DNA from: an uncultured Lachnospiraceae bacterium
GTDB lineage: Bacteria; Bacillota; Clostridia; Lachnospirales; Lachnospiraceae
NCBI GenBank assembly: GCA_910586705.1
Contig: CAJUJK010000003.1
Span: forward strand, 124,001 to 188,000
Direction of reading: 5' to 3'
DNA: 64,000 bases
In this document: positions 1 through 7,937 of the stretch, one piece after another
Layout of the letters: each line of letters opens with the position of its first letter
How positions within the stretch are numbered: the first letter of the stretch is position 1
The notes under the pieces: model-generated
Told to the model about the DNA's origin: nothing
Databases searched by the model: none
What the model saw: the letters and a program-made list of their open reading frames with translations, nothing else
Translations under genes and position numbers: made by a program

Positions 1-1409
1 GTCCAGTCTGCCATAATCTCTTCGTAGGTCTCTGCGCCAGTAGCCGCAGCCTCAACGATTCTCTGTACCTTCGCGTCACCGCCCTGATTGAAGGAAAGCT
101 CGGACTCGGAGTTCAGCTCGTTCATGATATCTTCCTCGCCGGGCAGGGAAGTTACATTGTTTACTACGTTTACGCCGTCAAATACGAAGGAAGTGGGAGC
201 TGTCTTGGAGATCGGGTAGCCGCCCTCAAGATCACACCAGCCGGACTCCTCAACCATCCACTTTACAAATACCATAGCAGCAGCCTTGTTGTCGTCGGAA
301 GCGTTCGCGTTAATACCGTAGCAGTAGTCGGGACCTGCCGTCGCATACTGCTGTCCGTTTACGGTGATCGGGAAAGGCATGTAACCGATATCGTCCGGAT
401 TGTCGCCTGCCGCCTTCATCTGTGCAACTGCCCAGGAACCGAGCACCATAGCGCCGATCTCACCGTTGTTGATCATGGGCTTACAGCCCTCCCAGTCAGT
501 TGTGGTGTAGTCGTCCTCGATCAGACCCTGTGCCGTCGCATCATAAAGAATCTTGTAAAGTGCGTAAGGGCCTGTGCCGTCGCCGTGATCCTTGAAAGGC
601 TCTGCCTCGTGGATGAACTTCTGGTTTAACCATGTCTCGTCGCCGTTTGTGATCGCACCGAGATAGCCGTCCCATGCGCCGCCCATTGTCCAGCCTGCCG
701 CATAGTTTGTGTAGAGCGGAATCGCGTCGGTGTTATCCTTGATCGCCTGCAAAGCCGCGATGAACTCGTCGGGTGTCTTGGGAAGGGAGGTCACGCCCGC
801 GTCAGCGAACACCTTCTTATTGTAGAGAACGCCCTGCGCGTTGCCCATGTAACCGATGCCGTAGCAGTTGCCCGCCGCATCCTTCCACTGATCCGCAAAG
901 TTGATATACTCGCTCATCTCGTCCACCGTGCCGTAAGGAACAAAGTATGTAGGAAGCTCAGCCGCGTCGATTGCGGGGATGAACATTACATCGCCCCAGT
1001 CGCCTGCGGAAAGACGAAGCAGGGAATCCTCCGCGTAATCCGTGATGCCCTCGGTCTCCACTGTGATGCCGGGATACATTTCATTAAACTTAGCGATCAG
1101 ATCGGGGATCGTGCCGTCCTCTTCACGGTCGGTCTTGTGATGGATGAACTTGATCGTGGTTGTCAGATCCTTGTAATCCTCACCCAGATTCACAGATGCG
1201 TAGGTAAGTCCTGACGCCGCTGCCGCAGGAGCCTCAGCCTCTGCACCGTCGTCCGCCGCATTGTCCGCTGCGGGAGCCTCCGTCTCCTCCGCTGCTGTAT
1301 CATCTGCTGCCGGAGCCTCAGCCGCCCCTTCATCGGAGCCGCCGCAGGCTGCCAGAGATAAAGTCATTGCAGCCGCCAAAGTAAGCGCTAACACTTTTCT
1401 CAGTTTCAT
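1..1409 (-). CDS. Carbohydrate ABC transporter substrate-binding lipoprotein (partial, C-terminus beyond window)
   Basis: This is an extracellular solute-binding protein (SBP family 1) for a carbohydrate ABC importer, held on the outer face of the membrane. The N-terminus MKLRKVLALTLAAAMTLSLA leads to a lipobox ending AACGGS, followed by a linker rich in Ala, Glu and Asp. The mature part shows typical family stretches such as GVLYNKKVFADAG, EIGAMVLGSWAV and an ISKTAP segment near the window edge. The gene runs off base 1, so the C-terminus and the permease genes are not seen. I chose ATG at 1409 because an AGGAGG site lies 11 bases upstream. An in-frame ATG at 1418 is too close to it. The gene is divergent from an AraC regulator, its likely controller. 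The sugar cannot be told. Confidence 0.9.
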   Translation of the reverse strand, partial: MKLRKVLALTLAAAMTLSLAACGGSDEGAAEAPAADDTAAEETEAPAADNAADDGAEAEAPAAAASGLTYASVNLGEDYKDLTTTIKFIHHKTDREEDGTIPDLIAKFNEMYPGITVETEGITDYAEDSLLRLSAGDWGDVMFIPAIDAAELPTYFVPYGTVDEMSEYINFADQWKDAAGNCYGIGYMGNAQGVLYNKKVFADAGVTSLPKTPDEFIAALQAIKDNTDAIPLYTNYAAGWTMGGAWDGYLGAITNGDETWLNQKFIHEAEPFKDHGDGTGPYALYKILYDATAQGLIEDDYTTTDWEGCKPMINNGEIGAMVLGSWAVAQMKAAGDNPDDIGYMPFPITVNGQQYATAGPDYCYGINANASDDNKAAAMVFVKWMVEESGWCDLEGGYPISKTAPTSFVFDGVNVVNNVTSLPGEEDIMNELNSESELSFNQGGDAKVQRIVEAAATGAETYEEIMADW

Positions 1410-1758
1410 AATAGTCATATCCTCCTTTTTTTATCTGGCTCGCTCGGAGCCGTTAGTTAATTATTTAACTTTAAATTAAGTATACACAAGTTAAAATATT
1501 AATCATCAATCTTTATTGCATTTTATATACTATTATTGCTTATTTTGTAGTTTTCCTCCATTTTCACAATTTACAGCACTTATTTTTAGTTATTTTCACA
1601 ATAGATATTTTCCTTTTACTCAGTATAAACTTAAATATATAAAGTAATATTAATTTCTTTTACTTAAATTTATTTCTTATTAGTGCAGACAATATTAGTT
1701 TCCTATATCATATAGATTGATATGAATGGGTTCATGTCAGTCGGAAAGGTTTCTTCTT
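1410..1758. promoter_or_regulatory. Divergent AT-rich intergenic region with repeated ACTTAAAT motifs
   Basis: About 350 bases without a gene separate the sugar-binding lipoprotein (minus) from the AraC regulator (plus). It is very AT-rich. It contains an inverted repeat AGTTAA-TTAT-TTAACT at 1455-1470, just downstream of a -10-like TATACT on the minus strand at 1479-1484. The motif ACTTAAAT is at 1629-1636 and 1662-1670, with its reverse form AAATTAAGT at 1473-1481. The same half-site builds the palindrome in front of the LacI gene (3910-3932), so a shared regulator is possible. Promoter assignment here is tentative. Confidence 0.5.
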
Positions 1759-2673
1759 ATGACATTTCGCGAACAGTATGAGAACACACTCACTGTCAAA
1801 ACGGACACATCTGCTGAAAACACGCCTCCCGCAGCCTATTTTGCCGGCGTCTTTTATGAGCAGCAGGATTACTGTGCCGGTCAGATTCCCACCATCCTAT
1901 GCGGCGGCGGCGTGAAAATCGACAAGCCACTTACGCTCTCCTACACGCCTCTTGTCTGCCGTATGCTGCTCTATACGGCGGAGGGAGAAGGATCGCTTCT
2001 GATAGAAGGGCAGCGTCACCCGCTGGAAGCAGGTACGCTTCTCTATCTGGATCGCAGCAGATGCGCTTTCTCCCTGCACGCCGGTCTGCCGCTCTGGCGC
2101 TTTATCGCTTTTTCGTTCGTGGGTGGGCTTTTTCCCGTGTATGAGTCTCTGGCAGACTTTGCTGCGTTCGCGCTCACACATGTTGACAGCCATTCTTCCG
2201 TACCCAGAAACCTGAAACAGCTTCTGGCAGGAGAAAGCGGTGACGCGCTGTCTTTCAAACTGCGGGACGCCGGACTTCTGACCGCCATTGTGACAGAACT
2301 GTTTGCAGAGAAAGTCGCCCAGCCCTCCCCCGAAGACGGGCAAAAAAAATACGCCCCCTATCTGCGGGAGCTGAAACACTATATGGACCACCATCTGGAA
2401 CATCCTCTGAAGCTGGAAGATCTGGAAAATCACTGTCATATGAGCAAATACCGCATCTGCCATGAATTTTCCGACGCTTTCGGTCTGCCGCCGATCAGAT
2501 ACCTGAACAAAAAGCGGATTGAGACCGCGGAGAACCTGCTTCTCTCCACGGAAAAGAAGGTGCATGAAATCGCACTGGCGACAGGATTTGAGAATACGAA
2601 CCACTTCATTCATCTGTTCAAAAAGGAATACGGCACAACCCCTCAGGCATACAGAGAGGCGCATCACTTCTGA
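1759..2673 (+). CDS. AraC family transcriptional regulator
   Basis: A 304-residue regulator with an N-terminal cupin-like sensing domain (about residues 25-150) and a C-terminal double helix-turn-helix domain (about 200-300). The second HTH carries the family signature: KVHEIALATGFENTNHFIHL, then a KKEYGTTPQAYR ending. These proteins bind DNA upstream of sugar-use genes and usually activate when a sugar sits in the cupin. An upstream in-frame ATG at 1726 exists, but GGAAAGG lies nine bases before the ATG at 1759, so I prefer 1759. The divergent neighbour is a sugar-binding protein, the likely target. The gene is followed by an 11-bp hairpin. Confidence 0.88.
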   Translation: MTFREQYENTLTVKTDTSAENTPPAAYFAGVFYEQQDYCAGQIPTILCGGGVKIDKPLTLSYTPLVCRMLLYTAEGEGSLLIEGQRHPLEAGTLLYLDRSRCAFSLHAGLPLWRFIAFSFVGGLFPVYESLADFAAFALTHVDSHSSVPRNLKQLLAGESGDALSFKLRDAGLLTAIVTELFAEKVAQPSPEDGQKKYAPYLRELKHYMDHHLEHPLKLEDLENHCHMSKYRICHEFSDAFGLPPIRYLNKKRIETAENLLLSTEKKVHEIALATGFENTNHFIHLFKKEYGTTPQAYREAHHF

Positions 2674-2707
2674 TGCGTAACCGCTCAACCTGCGGCTTCC
2701 CGGTTAC

Positions 2708-2750
2708 AGAATCTGCTCATTCCAGATCGCCTGCGGCGAGAGCAGATTCT
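2708..2750 (+). terminator. Hairpin after the AraC gene, possible terminator
   Basis: AGAATCTGCTC (2708-2718) pairs perfectly with GAGCAGATTCT (2740-2750). The following bases (TATTGACTCAATTT) are only weakly T-rich, so termination efficiency is uncertain. Confidence 0.45.
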
Positions 2751-2776
2751 TATTGACTCAATTTACATGTTCTCAC

Positions 2777-2801
2777 GGACTTTGCAGCATGTGCAAAGTC
2801 C
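2777..2801. repeat. Perfect 10-bp hairpin overlapping the LacI-family stop codon
   Basis: GGACTTTGCA (2777-2786) and TGCAAAGTCC (2792-2801) form a perfect stem with a five-base loop. Its last base is the last base of the regulator's stop codon. Neither side has a T-run, so it is not a standard intrinsic terminator. It may protect the mRNA 3' end. Confidence 0.5.
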
Positions 2802-3847
2802 TAAGATGAACGATCATTACGGTGCATTTCGTTTACACTGTCCTTATATACAATTCTGCCATCCACGATGATCACGCCCTGTCTGTACGGTTCTCCGGAA
2901 ATTTTGCGGATCAGGTTCTTCACCGTCTGCTTCGCCATCTCCGCCATATTTACTTCATAGGTCGTAATACGGATATCGCACAGCCCCGGCGGCTGGTAGT
3001 TGTCATACCCCACCACGGAAACATCCTGCGGCACCCGGTAGCCGCGCTGCTCCAGCTCGTTGACCAGATTTGCTGCGGCAACATCATTGTTGCATACGAA
3101 GGCGGTGGGCATATCTTCCGGCAGCTTCCATGAAAATCCCACATCCGACCTGCCCGTCTCCTGATTCCTGTCCTCGATCACCCAGTCTCTCCTCAACTCC
3201 AGACCGTGCTCGCTCAAAGATTTCACATACCCGAAAAAGCGGTCCGTGATGGAATCCGTATAGTGCACATTCCCCACAAAGGCAATCTTCTCATGCCCCA
3301 GATCAAACAGATAATTGGTCATCCGGTACATGCCGAGATAGCTGTTGGAAATCACCGAATCATAGATGCCGTTCTGATCAACGAAATCCAACAGGATAAA
3401 TGGCTGTTCCACCTGTTCCATCAGCTTATCCATATACGGTTTCTGGAGTCTTCCTATGATGATCAGTCCCTCCGTCTTCCGCTCTCCGAGAAGCCTCGGC
3501 ATAACCAGTCTGTCCTCGTCCTCCGCCCGCAGCACTTCCAGCATGGTAAAACACCCCTTCTGCACCGCCGCGGTCGCCACCTCCTGATACAGATTCCAGT
3601 AAAAAGATTCATATTTTGCAAGGAAACGGTCCGAGACGATCACGCCGAAGGTATAACTGACGGCCCCCCCGGAACGCTCCTTATATCTGGCGGACGCAGA
3701 CTTATAGCCCATCTCATCCGCCTTTTTCTTGATTTTGACACGGAGTTCCTCGCTGACGCCCTTCTGGTCCGACAGCGCCTTGGATACCGTCACCGTGCTG
3801 ACCCCCATCACTTTCGCAATATCCGCCATCTTTACTGCTTTTGCCAT
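2801..3847 (-). CDS. LacI family transcriptional regulator
   Basis: A 348-residue repressor. Residues 8-55 form the LacI-type HTH plus hinge: MADIAKVMGVSTVTVSKALS, then VKIKKKADEMGYKS. The rest is a periplasmic-binding-protein-like sensor domain with YTFGVIVSD, the GLIIIGR stretch, TAFVCNNDVAAANLVNELEQ and VSVVGYDN, all typical of the family. The effector is probably a sugar. GGGGAAAT just upstream supports ATG 3847. A 23-base inverted repeat at 3910-3932 lies about 63 bases upstream and is a candidate operator for autoregulation. Half-sites of the same sequence occur near the sugar-binding protein and AraC genes, which suggests regulatory links with that locus. Confidence 0.92.
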   Translation of the reverse strand: MAKAVKMADIAKVMGVSTVTVSKALSDQKGVSEELRVKIKKKADEMGYKSASARYKERSGGAVSYTFGVIVSDRFLAKYESFYWNLYQEVATAAVQKGCFTMLEVLRAEDEDRLVMPRLLGERKTEGLIIIGRLQKPYMDKLMEQVEQPFILLDFVDQNGIYDSVISNSYLGMYRMTNYLFDLGHEKIAFVGNVHYTDSITDRFFGYVKSLSEHGLELRRDWVIEDRNQETGRSDVGFSWKLPEDMPTAFVCNNDVAAANLVNELEQRGYRVPQDVSVVGYDNYQPPGLCDIRITTYEVNMAEMAKQTVKNLIRKISGEPYRQGVIIVDGRIVYKDSVNEMHRNDRSS

Positions 3848-3909
3848 ATTTCCCCATTTCCGCGCCGCTTTTGTCTCTCCCCTGTCAAAGCAGCCGCCCG
3901 TTTACTTAC

Positions 3910-3932
3910 AATTTAAGTAATTAACTTAAATT
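3910..3932. promoter_or_regulatory. Inverted repeat, candidate LacI-family operator
   Basis: AATTTAAGT (3910-3918) and ACTTAAATT (3924-3932) are perfect reverse complements separated by AATTA. It sits upstream of the LacI-family gene, where autoregulatory operators are usual. Because it is AT-rich, chance occurrence cannot be excluded. Confidence 0.5.
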
Positions 3933-3963
3933 ATAAAGTAAAATGTCCGTTTGTCAACCCACT

Positions 3964-5733
3964 TTACAAAATACTGTTCTGATATAACTGATAATACAGT
4001 CCCTTTTTCGCCATCAGCTCCTCCGCATTTCCCTCCTCCAGAATCTTTCCGTCGTCCACCACAAAAATGCGGTCCGCCTTCCGGATTGTGGAAAGTCTGT
4101 GGGCAATGACAAAGGACGTCCTGCCCGCCAGCAGATGCTCGATGCCCTCCTGCACGAGAAGCTCCGTCTTTGTGTCTATGCTGGAAGTCGCCTCGTCCAG
4201 AATCAGGATCTTCGGGTCTGACACCATCGTCCTCGCAAACGCCAGAAGCTGCTTCTGTCCGACGGAAAGCCCGCCGCCCCGCTCGGAAAGTTCCGTGTCA
4301 TACCCCTTTTCCAGTTTCATAATAAAGTCATGGGCATTCACCGCCCGCGCCGCCGCCTCGATCTCCTCGTCCGTGGCGTCCAGTCTGCCGTAGCGGATAT
4401 TTTCCCGGATCGTGCCCGAAAAGAGAAAATTGTCCTGCGTCATAATGCCCATCTGCCTGCGCAGGCTTTCAATCGTAACTTCCCGCACATCCCGTCCGTC
4501 AATTCTGACTGCGCCGTCAGTCACTTCGTAAAAGCGGCTGATCAGATTGACTATGGTAGTCTTTCCGGCTCCCGTGGGACCCACCAGCGCGATGGTCTCC
4601 CCCGGCTGAATCGTAAAGCTCACGTCGTCCAGCGCTTTCACCTTGTCGTCATAGGAAAAATCCACATGGTCAAAAACCACTTTTCCCGCGATCTCCGGCA
4701 TCTGCGCTGCCCCCGCGCCGTCCGCGATGGAAGGCTCGGTGTCCAGAATCTCAAAGATACGCTCCGCCCCGGCGATGTTGGTCACAAGCTGGTTATAAAA
4801 ATTGCTGATGTTGTGGATCGGCTGCCAGAACATATTCAGGTACGTGCCAAAGGCGATAAAGGTGCCCACCGACACCGCGTCCACGCCCAGAACCACAATG
4901 CCCGTGAAATAGAGGAAAATACAGCCAAGTCCCCATGAAAAATCAATCACGGATCCGAAGGAATCGCTCATGCGCACCGCATCGAAGAAGGCGTTTTTGT
5001 GCTCCTCCAGAAGCTCGTCAAAGGTATCCTCCGTCTCCTTCTCGGCATGAAAACTCTGGATGATGCGGATACCCGCCATATCCTCGTGGATAAAAGCGTT
5101 CAGGTTTGCCGACTTCTTCCGGAAGATCTGCCAGCGCGGGTGCGCCTTGTATTCGATATAAAAAGTCGCCGCCGCCATAAACGGCAGAGTGAGCAGAGAC
5201 GCAAACGCCAGCGCCGGATTCTTGCAGACCATAATCACGATCACGGCAATCACCTTGAGACCGTCCGGTACAAGCGTGGTCACGCAGTTGGACAGCACAT
5301 CCTTCAGGGAATTGATATCCCCGATAATGCGGGAGAGAATCTTTCCCGTAGGCCTGCTGTCAAAAAAGGCAAAATCCAGTTTCTGGATATGGGTGTACAG
5401 CTCCTGCCTGATTGTCAGAAGAATCTGGTTGCAAACCTTTGCCATAATGTACATCCGCAGTTTCACGGTCGCCACCAGCGTCAGATTGACCGCAAGCGCG
5501 ATCAGAAGCAGCCGGTACAGTCCCTTAAAATCATTTTGACCAATATAGTCATCTATGGCAGACTCCATAATCAGCGGGTTTGCAAGGCGCACCGCCACGC
5601 CGTACCCCATAACCGCAAGCACCAGAATAATCTGCCATTTATACGCAAACAGATAGCCGAGCAGCCGCTTCAAAGTCTGCACTTTGCTCCGTGCCGTGCT
5701 CTGCTCGTCATCCTTATACGAGTTGAAGGACAT
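3964..5733 (-). CDS. Heterodimeric ABC exporter subunit, catalytic-Glu half (BmrD-like)
   Basis: A 589-residue membrane exporter half: six membrane helices in about residues 25-320 and an ATPase domain in about 345-580. Walker A is GPTGAGKTT near residue 385, the signature is non-canonical LSVGQ near 488, Walker B ILILDEATSS near 510 keeps the catalytic Glu, and the H-loop is AHRLS. In BmrCD and TM287/288-type heterodimers one half has an altered signature and the partner an altered Walker B, which is the pattern seen here with the upstream gene. I chose ATG 5733 because GGGAGG lies eight bases upstream. This start overlaps the upstream gene by 20 bases, so translation is probably coupled. 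The substrate is unknown; multidrug efflux is the usual role. Confidence 0.9.
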   Translation of the reverse strand: MSFNSYKDDEQSTARSKVQTLKRLLGYLFAYKWQIILVLAVMGYGVAVRLANPLIMESAIDDYIGQNDFKGLYRLLLIALAVNLTLVATVKLRMYIMAKVCNQILLTIRQELYTHIQKLDFAFFDSRPTGKILSRIIGDINSLKDVLSNCVTTLVPDGLKVIAVIVIMVCKNPALAFASLLTLPFMAAATFYIEYKAHPRWQIFRKKSANLNAFIHEDMAGIRIIQSFHAEKETEDTFDELLEEHKNAFFDAVRMSDSFGSVIDFSWGLGCIFLYFTGIVVLGVDAVSVGTFIAFGTYLNMFWQPIHNISNFYNQLVTNIAGAERIFEILDTEPSIADGAGAAQMPEIAGKVVFDHVDFSYDDKVKALDDVSFTIQPGETIALVGPTGAGKTTIVNLISRFYEVTDGAVRIDGRDVREVTIESLRRQMGIMTQDNFLFSGTIRENIRYGRLDATDEEIEAAARAVNAHDFIMKLEKGYDTELSERGGGLSVGQKQLLAFARTMVSDPKILILDEATSSIDTKTELLVQEGIEHLLAGRTSFVIAHRLSTIRKADRIFVVDDGKILEEGNAEELMAKKGLYYQLYQNSIL

Positions 5734-7537
5734 CTGTCTCACCTCCCGCCTTTGTGTTCCCAATTCCCGGATGCGCCGTCGTTATTTTCTTCGCGTTCGG
5801 TTCGCCGTCCGCTTCTGCCGCGGGTATTTCGCCGTACTGGGACAGGTATGTCTCATAGTACAGACCGCGTTTTTGCAGCAGTTCCTCGTGGGTGCCCCGC
5901 TCCGCGATGGCGCCGCCTTCCAGCACCAGAATCTCGTCCGCGTGACGCACCGCGCTGATCCTGTGGCCGATAATGATCTTTGTGGTACCCTCCAGTGTGC
6001 GCAAGGTCTGCTGGATCATCTGCTCCGTCTCCGTATCCAGCGCCGAAGTAGAGTCATCCAGCACCAGAATCGGGTTTTTCTTGGAGAATGCACGGGCTAT
6101 ACTGATGCGCTGTTTCTGCCCGCCGGACAGTCCCACGCCCCGCTCGCCGATCACCGTGTCATACTGCTTCTCCATCCGCTCGATAAAACCGCTCGCCTGC
6201 GCGTCCACAGACGCCTTGCGCACGGTCCTGAAATCCAGATACCGCTTTTTGCCAAGCTTGATATTGTCGCCAATGGTATCCGAAAACAGAAAGACGTCCT
6301 GCATCACAAAGCTGATGCTGGTGCGGAGCTGTTCCAGCGAAAGCATTCGGATATCCACATCATCCAGATAGATGGTACCGTCCGTGGCGTCGTACATGCG
6401 CTGTAAGAGCTGGATAATCGAAGTCTTTCCCGCTCCCGTCGCGCCCATGATGCCGAGGGTCCTTCCCTCCTCCACGGTAAAGGTAATATCGTGCAGAATC
6501 TCATACATATCCGCCTTGTGGAAGGAAACGTGCTCGAAACTCACTTTTCCCCGTACCTTCTCTATCTTGACCGAATCAGTCACCTCTGTGACCGCAGACG
6601 TCTCCTCATATATTTTCCGTATCTTTTTGTTGGATGCCACCGCGGAGGAAAAGCTGTTGGTAAGCCACCCCAGCATCTCCATGGGCCAGACGATATTCAT
6701 GGAATACTCCACAAATGCCGTGATCTGCCCGAGTGTCATCTCCCCGTCGATCACGAACCGTCCGCCGACCAGTAGGGTCAATAAGGGCAGGATCGTAGTA
6801 ATCACCACAAAAACGGGATAATAACGTACCAGTACCTTAGACTGCGCCATGTTCAGATCATAGTAGCGCTTGTTGTGGGAGAGGAACTTGTCGATCTCGA
6901 AGGATTCCCGCGCAAACGCCTTGACCGTGCGCACGCCGCCCAGATTTTCCTCCGCCACCGTGTTGAGGACCGCGTTCTCCTCGCTGATTTCCTCGTAAAC
7001 CACGCCCAGCTTCCGCTCCATAACCACCGCCACGACGCCGCACAGAAGCATTGCCGCCCCGGAAAGTAACGCCAGTTTCCAGTTGATTGTAAACATGCAC
7101 ACGAGAATGATGCCGGTATGATAAAAAACTTCAATCAGCAGCATCCCCACATAGCCCACCGCGTCCCATATGTGGTCGATATCCTCCTTGACGCGTGCCA
7201 TCAGTTCCCCCGTGTTCGTCCGATCAAAAAAGTCTGCGCTCAAGGACTGGATATGGCGGAACAGGTCCCGCCGCATATCCCCGGAAATCCTCGCGCCGTT
7301 CTTGTCAAAGGTGTACTCCTTCACATACTGGAAGATACACCTGCCAAGCCCTACGCCCAGAAAACCGAGCAGCAGGAATTTCAGTTCCCCGATATTCCCA
7401 CCCACGATCACGTCGTCCACCACATGCGCCGTCAGACGTGGCGCCACCATATCCAGTGAGACCGCGATCAGAAGGGACAGCACCGCCCCCAGATAGGAAA
7501 AGCGGTAGTCCCATATGTAACTTGATATTTTTTTCAT
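5714..7537 (-). CDS. Heterodimeric ABC exporter subunit, degenerate half (BmrC-like)
   Basis: A 607-residue ABC exporter half with six helices (about residues 15-310) and an ATPase domain (about 335-575). Walker A is GATGAGKTS near 365 and the signature LSGGQ near 470 is canonical. Walker B reads ILVLDDSTSALD, so the catalytic Glu is Asp, marking the degenerate nucleotide site of a heterodimer. The H-loop is GHRIS. It pairs with the downstream overlapping gene. AGGGGG precedes ATG 7537. Upstream is a 37-codon leader ORF and an intrinsic terminator with no other gene between, which suggests expression is set by transcription attenuation, as known for bmrCD of Bacillus subtilis (leader gene bmrB). 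Confidence 0.9.
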   Translation of the reverse strand: MKKISSYIWDYRFSYLGAVLSLLIAVSLDMVAPRLTAHVVDDVIVGGNIGELKFLLLGFLGVGLGRCIFQYVKEYTFDKNGARISGDMRRDLFRHIQSLSADFFDRTNTGELMARVKEDIDHIWDAVGYVGMLLIEVFYHTGIILVCMFTINWKLALLSGAAMLLCGVVAVVMERKLGVVYEEISEENAVLNTVAEENLGGVRTVKAFARESFEIDKFLSHNKRYYDLNMAQSKVLVRYYPVFVVITTILPLLTLLVGGRFVIDGEMTLGQITAFVEYSMNIVWPMEMLGWLTNSFSSAVASNKKIRKIYEETSAVTEVTDSVKIEKVRGKVSFEHVSFHKADMYEILHDITFTVEEGRTLGIMGATGAGKTSIIQLLQRMYDATDGTIYLDDVDIRMLSLEQLRTSISFVMQDVFLFSDTIGDNIKLGKKRYLDFRTVRKASVDAQASGFIERMEKQYDTVIGERGVGLSGGQKQRISIARAFSKKNPILVLDDSTSALDTETEQMIQQTLRTLEGTTKIIIGHRISAVRHADEILVLEGGAIAERGTHEELLQKRGLYYETYLSQYGEIPAAEADGEPNAKKITTAHPGIGNTKAGGETDVLQLV

Positions 7538-7567
7538 GTCTGATACCCCCTATATCTCCGCAACATA

Positions 7568-7597
7568 GAAAAAAGCTGTAGGTAAATTACCTACAGC
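7568..7597 (-). terminator. Intrinsic terminator in the leader of the ABC exporter operon (attenuator)
   Basis: On the minus strand GCTGTAGGT pairs with ACCTACAGC around a five-base loop (7575-7597) and is followed directly by TTTTTTC (7568-7574). It lies between a leader ORF and the exporter start, about 30 bases before the start codon, so it can only act as a conditional terminator within the leader. Confidence 0.85.
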
Positions 7598-7634
7598 CCT
7601 AAAGCCCTGCATATCTACTCATCGACCAACAGGG

Positions 7635-7748
7635 TCAACAAGCCCTGCCCCAGCCGGTTTCTCTATATGCGGAGGTAATTCCATGTAATGTCACTCTATG
7701 CAGTTGTGTATTGCTATCGACTGCGAAATTGATACCGTGTATAAACAT
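7635..7748 (-). CDS. Putative 37-aa leader peptide of the ABC exporter operon
   Basis: A small ORF with a strong ribosome site (AAAGGAGG, seven bases before ATG 7748), starting MFIHGINFAV and ending TGWGRAC. It lies downstream of a sigma-A promoter and upstream of the intrinsic terminator at 7568-7597. Its codons for Ile-Thr contain AATTACCT (read on the minus strand, 7673-7680), which is complementary over eight bases to the terminator's 5' arm and loop (7585-7592). Its last codons contain CAGGG, which can pair with CCCTG just after the stop. A ribosome on this ORF could therefore change the folding of the leader. In position it matches BmrB, the leader peptide of bmrCD. No family is recognised from the peptide itself. 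Confidence 0.65.
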   Translation of the reverse strand: MFIHGINFAVDSNTQLHRVTLHGITSAYRETGWGRAC

Positions 7749-7809
7749 AAGACTACCTCCTTTCCGAAATTTGCTATGGTTAATAGTTACATTTTATGAT
7801 ACTTTTGCC

Positions 7810-7838
7810 ATCTTAGTACATATGACAAGTGTTGTCAA
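7810..7838 (-). promoter_or_regulatory. Sigma-A promoter of the ABC exporter leader
   Basis: TTGACA (minus strand, 7838-7833) is 17 bases from TAAGAT (7815-7810). Transcription would start near 7803 and run through the leader peptide and attenuator. Confidence 0.75.
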
Positions 7839-7937
7839 GATATTTTTATTCGTCCTGCACGATTTGCCCGACAGATGCTGCTCTGGCAACACACAGTTCA
7901 GCCCACGCCCATGCGCAAAATCGCGTCTTCGACGCTG

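Noticed and set aside
2777..2801. LacI-family terminator
   Set aside because: A perfect hairpin but with no T-run on either strand; recorded as a hairpin only.
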